A DNA stretch of 64,000 nt. Origin: Astropecten irregularis. Taxonomy: Eukaryota > Echinodermata > Asteroidea > Paxillosida > Astropectinidae. Positions 13,386 through 25,100 of this stretch are shown here, in pieces; the first letter of the stretch is position 1; each line of letters begins with the position of its first letter. The translations under genes were made by a program, and so were the position numbers. Below the pieces are notes generated by a model. It was given only the letters and a program-made list of their open reading frames with translations, searched no databases and had not been told where the DNA came from. The DNA lies in contig OZ020244.1 of the NCBI GenBank assembly GCA_963971285.1, forward strand, positions 18,104,001 to 18,168,000, in the 5' to 3' direction.

Positions 13386-13505
13386 GGGCCTGTTTGTTTA
13401 ACACACAGGATCACGGATTCTACTGATCCGGATCACATTTTAGCGTACTCTGCATAGGACGTAGATCCGCAAATCTGGGATCCTGTGCTTTAAACAAACA
13501 GGCCC
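13386..13505. mobile_element. Palindromic MITE, GGGCCTGTTTGTTTAA family, copy 1
   Basis: The terminal repeats GGGCCTGTTTGTTTAA and TTTAAACAAACAGGCCC enclose a GGATC-rich palindromic core. Two more copies occur in MET introns at 19860-19980 and 31794-31940. There is no coding capacity. Confidence 0.85.
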
Positions 13506-13863
13506 CATATGATAGACAGGGCTCATACTGTTTAATAAGTTGAGTTATCGGTTCTATTCAGAACCACAAACTTCATAACTTATTGAATGTCAAAAGAGTT
13601 CTTCCACACGGCTGGCTGGGAATGACTTGTGATACTTGGTCCTTGTTATACCTGGGTAAATATATACAGTACTATCTTTGGGAAATATATTATCTCTGGT
13701 CAATGATGGTCCATGCACATACACAGTTCATCTGCAAATGAAAATGAAATCAGTTACAACAATGTTGGTGAAGAGTCAATGTCAAGAAAAATAAAACAAA
13801 TGCCAATGCATTTATCCTACATGTAATGTATGTATCAATACAATCCGATCCAAATCTTGCCCT

Positions 13864-13982
13864 AATGGGAGATTTTTGGAGAACCGGAATTGAGTCAACA
13901 GCGCACGCGCAAACCATGCTTGCGCAATTGTGAGCATGCATGCGCTGTTGACTAGAAGACCGGTTCTCCAAAGTCTCCCATT
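13864..13982. mobile_element. Palindromic element, AATGGGAGA...TCTCCCATT
   Basis: The arms of about 50 bases pair AATGGGAGATTTTTGGAGAA with TTCTCCAAAGTCTCCCATT and continue through TTGAGTCAACAGCGCA and TGCGCTGTTGACT. The centre carries GCGCAAACCATGCTTGCGC. I see a single copy here. Confidence 0.75.
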
Positions 13983-14734
13983 GGCAGATTAACCCAAATC
14001 CCGATCCCACAAATAAAAAAATAATGATAATTGTAAGAATAATGATTAATGAGAATGAGTACTTAGGGACACAGTCCCAATTGGGTCATGCACAGACTTG
14101 AAATTGACATACGTTCATATTGAGAGCATTCCCTGTCTTCTATTAAAAAATGGACAATAAAAAATTTGTCTTTAAAAAAATGTCTCCCAAAATCCAAATG
14201 TTAACTTGTAGACGCTAACCCATCTCTCTAACACACAAATTGAGGTTCTAATATACAATGGCTGAGGAATTTCCCTGCCTGAATGAAAACTGACTGTCAC
14301 TGAATTCAATTTCCAACCACTGAAAATTCAAAGATCATCAGGAATTTAATAATCATAATTAAAATTGAGGGAAAGGCTCTTGTACTTTCTCTTACTGTAA
14401 TGCATTTGAAATATCAAAATAAAATTGAAATTATCAATCAAATTATATTGGTGGAATGTTCATAGATATGATCAAGGTGCAGCCAGACATTATAAAAAAC
14501 ATGTAAGCAGATGTCCAATAATATCAAGTGTCTTGTACAAATTTTTAAAAGTGTAAAAAATATATTTTTATATATATACATGTGGAAATAATATTCAAAT
14601 TTTGGAAAGAAGTCAAGATTACTAGGGATGACACCATACACGTATATGGGGCGTGATCAAGGGAGCATCCTTTTTAAGAAGAGTTGGGATCGACTTGGTG
14701 GGTCATAGAAAATAAACAGATTTTCCTGAGTTGT

Positions 14735-14974
14735 TAGTAAAGGTAATTTCATACTTTGAAATACAGATTCACAGGCAAAAATATCAAGAAAGATACACAC
14801 TAACAGTCATGATGAAATTCCCAGTCCATACAGTGGCCAACTTTTTGAAAAAACAGCAAAAAATTCTGGTCTTCGGTTTAAATCTTTTCTGGATAAATGC
14901 AGCATTTCAGGCAGTAGTTATAGGTAAATCTGTGAAGATTTCTGTTTGCTACCAAAGTATGATGTTACCTTTAA
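14735..14974. mobile_element. TTAAAGG-type MITE, degenerate copy
   Basis: It starts TAGTAAAGGTAATTTCATAC and ends GATGTTACCTTTAATAG. The interior GGATAAATGCAGCATTTCAG and GGTAAATCTGTGAAGATTTC match the copies at 47331-47697 and 48743-49090. Confidence 0.6.
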
Positions 14975-16170
14975 TAGAACAAGTTGATTTGCACCTAGGG
15001 TATCTTTGGCATTAGATTGTGTGGTCTTAAACTTAATAACCACAATGAGATGCAGCTTAGTGCTGACTATGAGATGTAGCCGAGGCCCGCTTCCAGTACC
15101 ATGTTGGGATCTTTAATCCTCAGGGTTACCGGTAAAATCTTGTGGCTCTGCTTACTGTGAAAAACGAATCCTCATTCTATTACAGAGACAGACACTGAAA
15201 TTACTGTCGGAATATTTCACTGTGTCAGACACAGTTTTTTGTTGGTCAATGCTTTAAGCAAAGGATTTCTTGGCAAGTGTCGTAAGCATAGCATGGCCAA
15301 TAGTTAGTGAGGAAATCCTTGGCGAGTCCAGACGTGACATGGAGTGCCGATTCTCCAGTCACTGGTGATCAGTAAATGAACCAGGATGGCTGCTAACAGC
15401 TAGCTGCCAAATGAGAGCGCCGATGGGTCCACTTGAACAACTGCAAAGAGACTTTTTGTAACAACAGCCAGGATCATGTCATACTGGCCCTCAATGATTC
15501 CTCTTTATGTCTCACCATGATAAGGAATGCCCTCCTGTCCACACTAACCAGGGGAGGGGTGAAACCATCCACAGGTCATATCCGCCAAGTTTATAATTAT
15601 CTGCTGAATTTACTGCTTTTGCTGCGTTGTACACAAAGGCATTGAGATATCTTTTGGCAAGTTTTTGTGCAGAGAACGGATTTCAGGAAGAACAAAATTA
15701 AAAAAAACCTGCAGATAGAGGGATTTGAATCTTTGAGTTGGACCCTTTAGGTGAGGTCACCGCTTGCTTGACTAAACTGAGCAATCCAGTCCTATGTTGG
15801 TCGTATCTCATACTGCTAATCACCTTGGTTCAGCTGCTGCTACGATGCTACAAAACCAAATAGCATCTGCTATATCCCAAAGGATCAATGATCTATGAGC
15901 TTCACAAGAATCCTTCTAATGTTCCATTTGTGCTGGCTCAAATGGACCTGCATCAACCTACAATGTAGTCAGCTACTGCTTCTGGAATCATGTGGAGTCA
16001 GAAACATTAACTGTTGTCAGACATGCAGTGTTGCATCCGAGACCTTGATGTCCGAGACCAAGACTGAGACCAAGACCAAGGGGCAGACATGCAATGTCAT
16101 GAATAAGATCTACGGTAAACGGACAAGAGAAGGATAGACTAAAATAAGAAGAATCTGGGCATCAACTTCA

Positions 16171-19100
16171 TCAGTTGGCGCTGGGTACAACGTTGAGATA
16201 GACCTGATCCTCTTCAGACTGCAAGTCGCTGGAAGCCATCAGGATATCTGTCAGCTGACCGACAAGGTCGTCAAAGGTCGGCCGATCCACTGGACTTCCT
16301 GACCAACAGTCCATCATTATCTGGTACCTGATCATAGGAAGAAAAGATACGGACGGGTCAAACCACCATCTTGGGGTACGGTTTGTCTAGATTTTATGTA
16401 GCATCAGGAAACATGTACCTTCAGAAGTTCTGACAAAGCACTTCAACTTCAAAACTGTATAAGTTAAGTAAGACTTGAAGCTATGCATGGTGGATGTACT
16501 ACAATGAAAGTAAGTTTGCGGTGACACCATGTAATCTCTTCTGTGAGAGTGTGTGGTTCTGAGAAGAACCGTTGGTATTATCTTGACGTTCTGAACAGTG
16601 TGCTCCGTGTCACTCTCCTGAGGACGAATAGAGCACACTGTTCGGAACGTCGAGATAATACCAACGGTTCTTCTCAGACCCACACACTCTCACAGAAGAC
16701 ATTACATGGTGTCACCGCAAACTTACTTTCATTTTTGTACAAGTTAAGTGAAACTTGCTTGGTGTATAGAGCAAGGCCAAGATTCTATGCCTGGTGCAAC
16801 TAGATTGCAAAGATAGCATAAACAAGATCTGTTCTCTACTTTGAATTGAAAATTACCACAAATGGATCTGTTCACCTCTTTACAGAAAAATTTAATATAT
16901 TTCATAACAGTCACATATACCAAAGCCTGATAAAAAAATTACTTAAGGCACAACTGGGTTTTTATAAGAGAGGGAAACAAATTAACGGCCAGTTTTAAGG
17001 ATCCTAATTTTCTGCTTCAGACACAAACAGATTCGTCTTTAATTTAAATTGAAAAGTGATCACAAAGAAAAATTGACTGGAGCAGGATTCGAACCGGCGA
17101 CCCCCTGAATACCGTACAGTCAATCTACCAACTGAGCCATCCAGCCCAACGTTGGTGATGTCCCCAATAGTCAGTTATCTGTTATATGTTTGTTTTCTTT
17201 GTTCACTTTTCAATTACTTTAAATTCAGTCAATTTCCCTTGTGGTGTTTTGATGATTATATTTCATTTTAATTCTCTGAAAGTTTCGATCCTAGCAGGAT
17301 CTTTCTCAAAAGGCTAAAGAGAAAGATCCTGCTAGGAGGAGCAGTTTGCGGTAGTTTATTATTTCTACTGAAAATAAATCGCAATCAGCCTGATAATGTA
17401 ACGGATTGCCCAGACTTATCGGAATTGACGGAACTGGAAAACCTACACATGATCCGGACAGTGCATAGGCTGGTGGAGTCTACGGCCTCTCTGTAAGTAG
17501 GTGGTGATGTCCCAGTTGTCCACTGCTGGGTATGGGGTCATGCCACGGGTCAGAAACTCCCACATGACCACACCAAATGACCACTGTAAAATAAGAACCA
17601 ATGGAATAATTATAGTCATGATAATTAACGAGAATGGGTACTTAGGGAGACATTCCCATAGACTTGTGCACTAAAATCAACCCGTCTTTTTTTTTCCTTG
17701 TTCATGTTGTTAGGAAACCCAGCTGAACCAAACTTTATAGTCAAAGGTTTTAGACTATGAGGATTAAAAAAAACCCATTTCTGACGTTAAAATTATTTCT
17801 AGTTGTCGAGACATAAATTTAGGGAGACAACGAAATGTCTCCCTATTGACCGACGCTCCCTAATGTTCACTTTCAGACATACGTAAAAACCTGTCTCCCT
17901 AATATGTAATTTAAAAAAGCACATGTACAAGTAGTAATGATTCAAATAAGGGTGCATTAACCCGACACATTTCCACCAGCTGTAAATATAATCTTGCACT
18001 AAGCTACTTTGATAGGTGGATACTCTAAACTTAAAATGAGCATACATTTCACCAAATGAAAAGAAAATTCATAAAGCTGTGCCAAAATAAAAAGATATTT
18101 TTCATATTTTTCATCCCCAGAAAAGTGTGTGTGTTAGGTCTTGCCCCCAGAATCAGCACTTGTGGCCTTTTCCAAACTTCGGCTCTGGCTCCGGCTCTGT
18201 CATCCATATGGTGAAAATATAGGTTTTGGTTTTTCATTCCAGCTGAAGCTCTGTTTTCCATTTCAAACCAGAGAATCTACTTCTGAACCGCAGCCAAAAA
18301 CCTCTATTTGATACCTATTATTTTAGAATGGATTCACGAAATGGAGCTAGAGCCGCAGCCGGAACCAGAACCGAAGCCTAAGCCAGAACCGGAGCCTAAG
18401 CCAGAACCGGAGCCTAAGCCGGAGCCAGTGTTTGGAAAAGTGCCTTGGAGATGTGGGAGCATATAATACATGAATGGACATACCACATCAGTCTTGGCAT
18501 TGTAGACATTCCTCTCTAGGCACTCTGGTGCCATCCAGCGAACAGGCAGCTTGGCCGTCTTGTCCTTAGCACTGTAGTAGTCTCTCTCATACAGGTCCCG
18601 GGACAGTCCAAAGTCGGCAATCTTGACCCGTAGGTTGTTGTCCAGCATACAGTTCCTGGCCGCCAGGTCACGGTGGACAAACTTCCGGTTGGCCAAGTAG
18701 GCCATGCCATCTGCCACCTGCCGGCAGAATTCCAGCAGGTCCCTGGCGGTGAGCTCCTAGAGGGGTCATGAGGTGGTGGTAGAGGAGAGGGAGTGGGAGA
18801 AGTGAACAAATTAGTTAATATTATACACTTAAGGATAAGGATACACTTAAAGATTTAAGGATATGTAAGGTGACAATTGGTATGTAGATCGGTTTGTGGA
18901 AAGACCATGTAAGAATCATTCATACTTTCAAATTTCTTATTTCGTTTGCATTTCTCGTAAAGTCTCAACAATTTGACTAGCCTGCTCCAGTCATCTCCTG
19001 ATGATGACTAGAATAGGAGGACAAGGGGTCGATTTCACCAAACTCATCACAACTAGCTTTCAATCGTAGGACCTATGATCCAATGCAGCCCTACATAGGA

Positions 19101-22100
19101 TATGATGGGTTATCCTAAACACAAGTTACGATCGATCCAAGGCTTCGTGAAATTGACCCAAGAACACGAGAGTAAAACTACACATACCGATGGATGAGAG
19201 GATCAGAATAAAGGGAGACAGAGTCATCCAGGGAAACAGGGAACACATGTAATAAGGCTGGGAAACCACAAAGAGAGGATAGATGTGGGAAAATATGGTC
19301 AGGGAAGGGGTCAAAGGGGTGTTGAAAGTTGAAAGTTGTTCAATACATTCTTAGGGTCACGGATGTAGGTGAGCAGGTCTCCGTGCTTCATGAACGGCAG
19401 CACCACCATCGGCATGTTGTTGCTGTTGATGCAGACACCAACCAGCTCCAGGACGTGAGGGTGCTTGAAGTCCTTCATCATGATACCCTCCCTCAGGAAG
19501 TTGGTCACCTCCTGCTGGCCGCCCGCCAGGAGGGTCTTGATGGCCACTGGGAAGGAGGTTCCGTCCTGCCAGACTCGGCCTTCGTGCACGCATCCAAAGT
19601 GACCTGCGTGGGGAGGAAGCAAGAAGCAAGACGGAGTCTAAGATCTGTGACCTGATCGGGAGAAACAAGTCACTTAAGGACCCCACAATGATTCTGAAGG
19701 ATTCTCATTAGCGACGTGAGTGTTTTTACAAGCAGACACAGCCTAAATAAATATTCTTTTTTAATTATTTGTATATTTCGACGGGATCGAAATGTCAGGC
19801 CCTTATAACTCCAATATTGTAACTAATATATTGTAACTGTAATGAAATATTGTAACTAAGGGCCAGTTTGTTTAATGCACAGGATCCCAGATCTGCAAAT
19901 CCACATCCTATGCAGGGTACGCTAAAATGGGATCCGGATCAGCAGGATTCGTTATCTTGTGCGTTTAAACAAACAGGACCTTAGCAAGGATGCACTGACT
20001 TCATCATCCACTTCTTTCTCAAAATAAATTCAGCAAACATTACAGAAACGAGCCCACTCATTATGATTTTTGCCAACCACGGATTCTGGGGTTCATATTC
20101 ATGAGCACCATGCTATGTTTCCACTGAGACGATCCCCCTGAAGCAGATTACAGCCACATTTTCACTCCCAGCTGGTGTAATCAGGGTCCATGGTGTAATC
20201 ACATCAGCACTGAAGCATGCTAGGAGTAAATGGTAGCTTGTTATAAAGTGGTAAGGTACACTGGTTAGGTTTATTAAAGAAACCAATAATAGACTGGGCT
20301 CATTTCTGTAATGAACATGCAGACAAATTAAAAGAAGACACTCTGAAGGGTGTTCACCCCATCACCCAGAGCCCTGTCCTACCTTGGCCAACAATATCTC
20401 CCTGTTTGAGATTATCCTCATTGACGAGAACCTCGCTGATCTGCATGGCTAGGTCCTTGTTGATTGTCTCCAGTAGAGGTTTGTTCTCATCCGGTACGCC
20501 GGCAAAAGCAGCCTCGCCTGACGAGGTTGGCGTGCGGAAATAATCTGCTTGACCAACAATGAAAGGGACAGAGGAAAAAAGGGACAAAATTCTTTGGTTA
20601 ACCCCTGCTTACTTCTCTTGGGTTATTCCACCACGTTAAGGCATAATTTCTACAGTGTCCAAGCATTTTGCACCACTTAAAGTAGATTTGAGGTTTTGAA
20701 TGGCAAAGGCACAACAATATGGTGAAGCGATGGTGCATCATGTGAAGGAAAAGAGGTGAAAGTACCAGGGGTTGATTTCACAAAGCCCTACGATCAATCG
20801 AAACTCAAGTTATGAAGGATAACCAATCGTATCCTACGTAGGCCTGCAATGCATCATAATTCCTGTCAATTGATAGTAAGTTACGATGAGTTTGGTGAAA
20901 TCGACCCCAGAGGTATTTTTTCAGTCTTCTGGCCAGCATAATCCTCCAGAGATGGCCAAAGCCCACTGCCTGAAACGTCGTCTTAAAATCTTCAGTTTGT
21001 TCAGCATCACCACTTTCCAACAGAAGAATCTTTCAGCATGGTGTTTTTATACAAGCTTCATTGTACCATTCTATTAATGTGAAAGCACATTAAGCGTTTC
21101 TTCAAATCATAATGATATTATAATTAATGAATATCATTTATTAATTGGGAGTCATAACGAAGTATACAATAGAACAGTACTTATCAGTTGATGCTACGTG
21201 GACACCATAGAAATAGACCAATTGCGCATGTTTACATACCATCGCATGACTTATCGTGGGTATTTTGTCATCTCATTTGGTGCAGAACAGCAGTGGAAAC
21301 GAGCAAAGAAGACTATTATATCATCCATATTCTTTGCACATATTTCCACATGCTCTGTGCCAAATGAGATGAAAAATACCCACCGTAAGTCACGTGATGG
21401 CCTTTAAACATTCGTCGCACAGTCGGTCTATAGCACATCAACTCAGTGGAAAAAACCCTCTTGTATAATGAAGTGCATTATTCTCAGTATAATTATAAGC
21501 CTTGTGAGATGGAACAAATAAAATTCCATAGGCCTACTATGATGTATGCAGTGACTCATGAACATGATATGGAAAGCATTGATAGCATGGACCTTGGCGG
21601 CATGTTATTTAAACGGCACTGTATGTTGATCAGTGTTTTGCTTGGGACACGGTTTCCACAGGCTCCCTTTCCTCAGGATAGATTCGAACCAGAGACAGTC
21701 CTGCCTATTATTATCAGGGTAAAATAGCTATATAGGGACGTTAGTTCATGATGACAGTTTATTGCAAAATAAAACAACACAAATTTCTGACTACGTGATA
21801 AACAGAGTGAGCGCTACCGTGGCACATTTCTGTGTACAGCATGGTACCCTTAGCCTTGTCAACTTGTAAGAGGGTGATTCGTACTACAAAAATAAAAGAA
21901 ACTACCTTATTAACTAGCTCTACTCGCAACTTGCTCAAATATAGACCACTACAACTGGCTGAGGATGAGGACTTCAGGCAAAAGTGTGCAGGCGTTTGAA
22001 ATGAAAATATTCCAACCTACTTCTAGTTTGCTCTGTTGGGTTCCTATTAAAGTCACAATTGGCAAACAAAAGCCCTTAAGCAGAGTTTGACCTATGAACC

Positions 22101-25100
22101 TCAAATCATAACTACACTAAGCGTGGAATGATTTCAAAACAAAAAAAAGGAATGAATGAATGAACGAACGAATGAACAAATGAGGGGATGACACTACAAA
22201 ACATAAAATCAAGAAAGCAAACCTGTTTCCTCTCTTTCTAGTTTGTCATGTGAGCACTCTGGTCCATGCAAAGAAACAATAGAGTCTAGGGACACTCACT
22301 GTTCACGCGTGCTAAAGTCGGTATAACCCTGGCTTCGGCAGACTCACCACCTGTGCTGATCTGATGGAATACGACCTGTGGCGTCAGGACGCCCGTGGCC
22401 AGGTCCACGCCACACTCCCTGGACTGCTTGCGAACGCGCCACACCACCACGAAGACAAAGATGGAGACCAGTACCAAACTGGCAATCAGGATGGCATACC
22501 ACGGGAAGGGACGCGGGTCAATCTTCATGTAGCCGATGACGGTGGATCTGGAAGCCGCTTTCAACTGTGGAGGGAGGGGGGATTGGAGGGAGGTAAGAGG
22601 GAGATCATTAGATTGATTACCGGTAATCAACATTTATAAAACAGAGCCATGGAATGAGCCTTTTGGAAGTTTTACTCCGACCGATATCCGAAACACTGAG
22701 TTTATAGCTGATGTCCACTACACAGCTGATATTAGAAATTCAACACACACAAAAGACAGTTTTGATACGTCGTGTGATATTGGAGCCAAGTTGTTGCAGA
22801 GTATTACAAGTGACAGCAAAGATTAACGCATTGTTCAAGATGTAGAATGGCATCATTAAAAAGGGTACAAGTTCATTTCAAAGTTGGATGTTACTGTGCA
22901 AAAGCTTACCCCAAATCATGCACACTGCAATCATGTCTTCATCACTACTCAGTCAAAAGAATTCAAATGTTGAACGTTGAACGAACTAAGAAATCAGGTT
23001 TACTAGCAACGAGTACAAGTGAGTACTACATAAGTACTCACATAATTGAAATGAAAATCAAATTAAACTGATTTGGCTACAGATTGTAATCATTTTACAC
23101 TGCAAATTTTAAAAACAGGACCGCAGGAGACAAAAACATAAAATTCATTACGGCGTCCAGTTTTGAAGCCAGAAATAACAAACAAACAGCACGCACCTCC
23201 ACCTTATACCCTGAGGCATCCACCTCGATCCCACCCATGTCCGGAATTTTGCAGGTAAGTTCATCAGCCTTCAGGTCGATCACCTCACAGACTCTGCCGC
23301 CAACTGTCAGCTGGAAATCCGACTTGGCAAGCGCAAGATCCATGTCTTTGCCCTGGTCGTCAGAAAAAACAAGGAAATTAATCATCTTTCTTGATTACTG
23401 GAATCTTCCATTCCCACATGCTAATTCAATGAGGCAGAAAAAACAAGGAAATTAATCATCTTTCTTGATTACTGGAATCTTCCATTCCCACATGCTAATT
23501 CAATGAGGCAAATCACAGATATGCATTGGCCCAAGTGTGCATCTTTCCTGAAAATATCCGATAAAACTGAAGTGTAATCAAGAAATAGCCACAGGGCAAA
23601 TTGACTGGATTACTTTCAAGTCATTGAAAGGTGAAACCCCCCCCCCAAAAAAAAAAAAGCTTGAGCGGGATTTGAACCAGCGACCACCGGAATACGTATG
23701 GTGGCTCTACCAGCTGTCAAGCCCTATGTTAGCGGTGCTGCATGCTGCGTATTTAAAATACGCCACGTAGCATTAGCAATGCTGCAACCTGAGAAACGGT
23801 ACAAGGGGGATCACTCAAAGAAGATGCAGCTTTTTAATCAATTGACTCACCATGATGGTCAGAACAGAGCTGCCCTCCTTCACCACCAGGACATCCCCGC
23901 TGCCAGAAAATGGATAGAACACAGGGTCTGGATAGAAGAGGAACTCTGAGCTGTCGCCATCGGAGGGGGTCACCAGCCGGCTGTCCAGGAAGAATGCCAC
24001 CTCTGCCCTGATTGGCTCGGCCGACGTGGGCCCTGGCACCACCCGACCTACATTGGGTGACGGACACTGTAAGAACTTGTGTGTCAACATGACACACTCC
24101 TGTACGAGATGAGAGATAAAAGACTTGAATATTAAAGAGGCTTGAATATATAAACCGGTACATGGATGTATCTCAGAGATTGCCTCACTCTATCCTACCG
24201 ATGGCCCTACTATTATACCCATAGGTAGGCACATACAAATACCGGAATTTGTATCCTTGTGGAGAAATGGCTTTGTTCTCATGTACTAATGAACACTCTC
24301 TGCATATATAACAGAATTTAAATCGCTCCCATTTGAATCAGAATCACTTTCATAGGTTGACATTTCTAGAAAACCATCCCTTATATAAAATATATAAAAT
24401 ATTTCTCTTTGCGCTGGATAAGCAATTCTTCCTTTTTGAGTTCAAAATGAGTTGAAATGTTCAACCTATTTATGTGTGTAAACTCCATATGGTTCCTCTT
24501 TTGTATAAAGGAGGAGCAAAATGTTCCACCACTCAACAAAATGGAGCCAAATGGACCGTTCCCGCTTTTCTCTTAAGCCTCGCCCACCTTAGCAACGCCA
24601 CATGTTCTACATACCGCATGTGACCGAGTTTGACCGAAGCAATGACAGGCAGGAAAGGTCCATTGTTAAGAGGTTGGAAGAGCTGTGATGACATGAGCAC
24701 TTACCATGGAGAACTCTGCAGTCTTCCTCACTGTATCTTGCTGTATGGTGATCTTCATCATGGCCACTTGCACATACTGGAAATTGCTGCCAAATACTGA
24801 AACCGTCTGACCGCCACTGTGAAACATGAAAATAGGCAAACCTGATGTTATCTATGAGTCTAAGAGTCAAGTTAAGAAGTTTAGCTCTGTGTCAAAACTA
24901 TAACTATATTCCTTCTAATGGCAAGACATGTTTGGCTTAATATATGAATCAACAGGAAGATTTCCACTAACCGCAGACAATAAAATAAACCATGTTAACA
25001 TCCTTAATGACTTACATTTACATTCCGGAAACAATCTCAACTCCCTGAGTATATAGCCCCGGCTACCCTAAGGCGCACAAAGGCTAATCAAGCACACAAA

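Larger units (their letters stand above)
11523..16170. other. Convergent intergenic region between BRPF1 and MET
   Basis: This 4.6 kb is AT-rich and lies between the 3' ends of two convergent genes, so part is probably the MET 3' UTR on the minus strand. I see MITE-like palindromes at 11716-11866, 13386-13505 and 13864-13982, and a TTAAAGG-type element at 14735-14974. No reading frame resembles a known protein. I could not choose a MET poly(A) signal with confidence. Confidence 0.6.
16171..22564 (-). other. MET: MET exons 13-18: membrane helix, juxtamembrane segment and kinase
   Basis: Exon 13 (22564-22300) holds the helix [20 protein letters not shown] followed by the basic stop WRVRKQSR. 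Exon 14 is 20547-20383. Exons 15-18 (19603-19347, 18756-18484, 17583-17447, 16327-16171) encode the kinase. Visible landmarks are GQGHFGCV (glycine loop), VAIK (catalytic Lys), [11 protein letters not shown] (C-helix), HRDLAARN (catalytic loop), DFGLSRD, the paired activation-loop tyrosines [19 protein letters not shown], and [10 protein letters not shown]. All catalytic residues are present, so an active kinase is expected. The C-terminus [10 protein letters not shown] keeps the Grb2-type pYxN site of human MET. Confidence 0.95.

Noticed and set aside
18334..18717. A separate kinase isoform with a Gly/Ser-rich C-terminus
   Set aside because: The Gly/Ser part is read through a MITE arm beyond a good GTATGT donor, and the next exon (17583) continues the kinase domain correctly.
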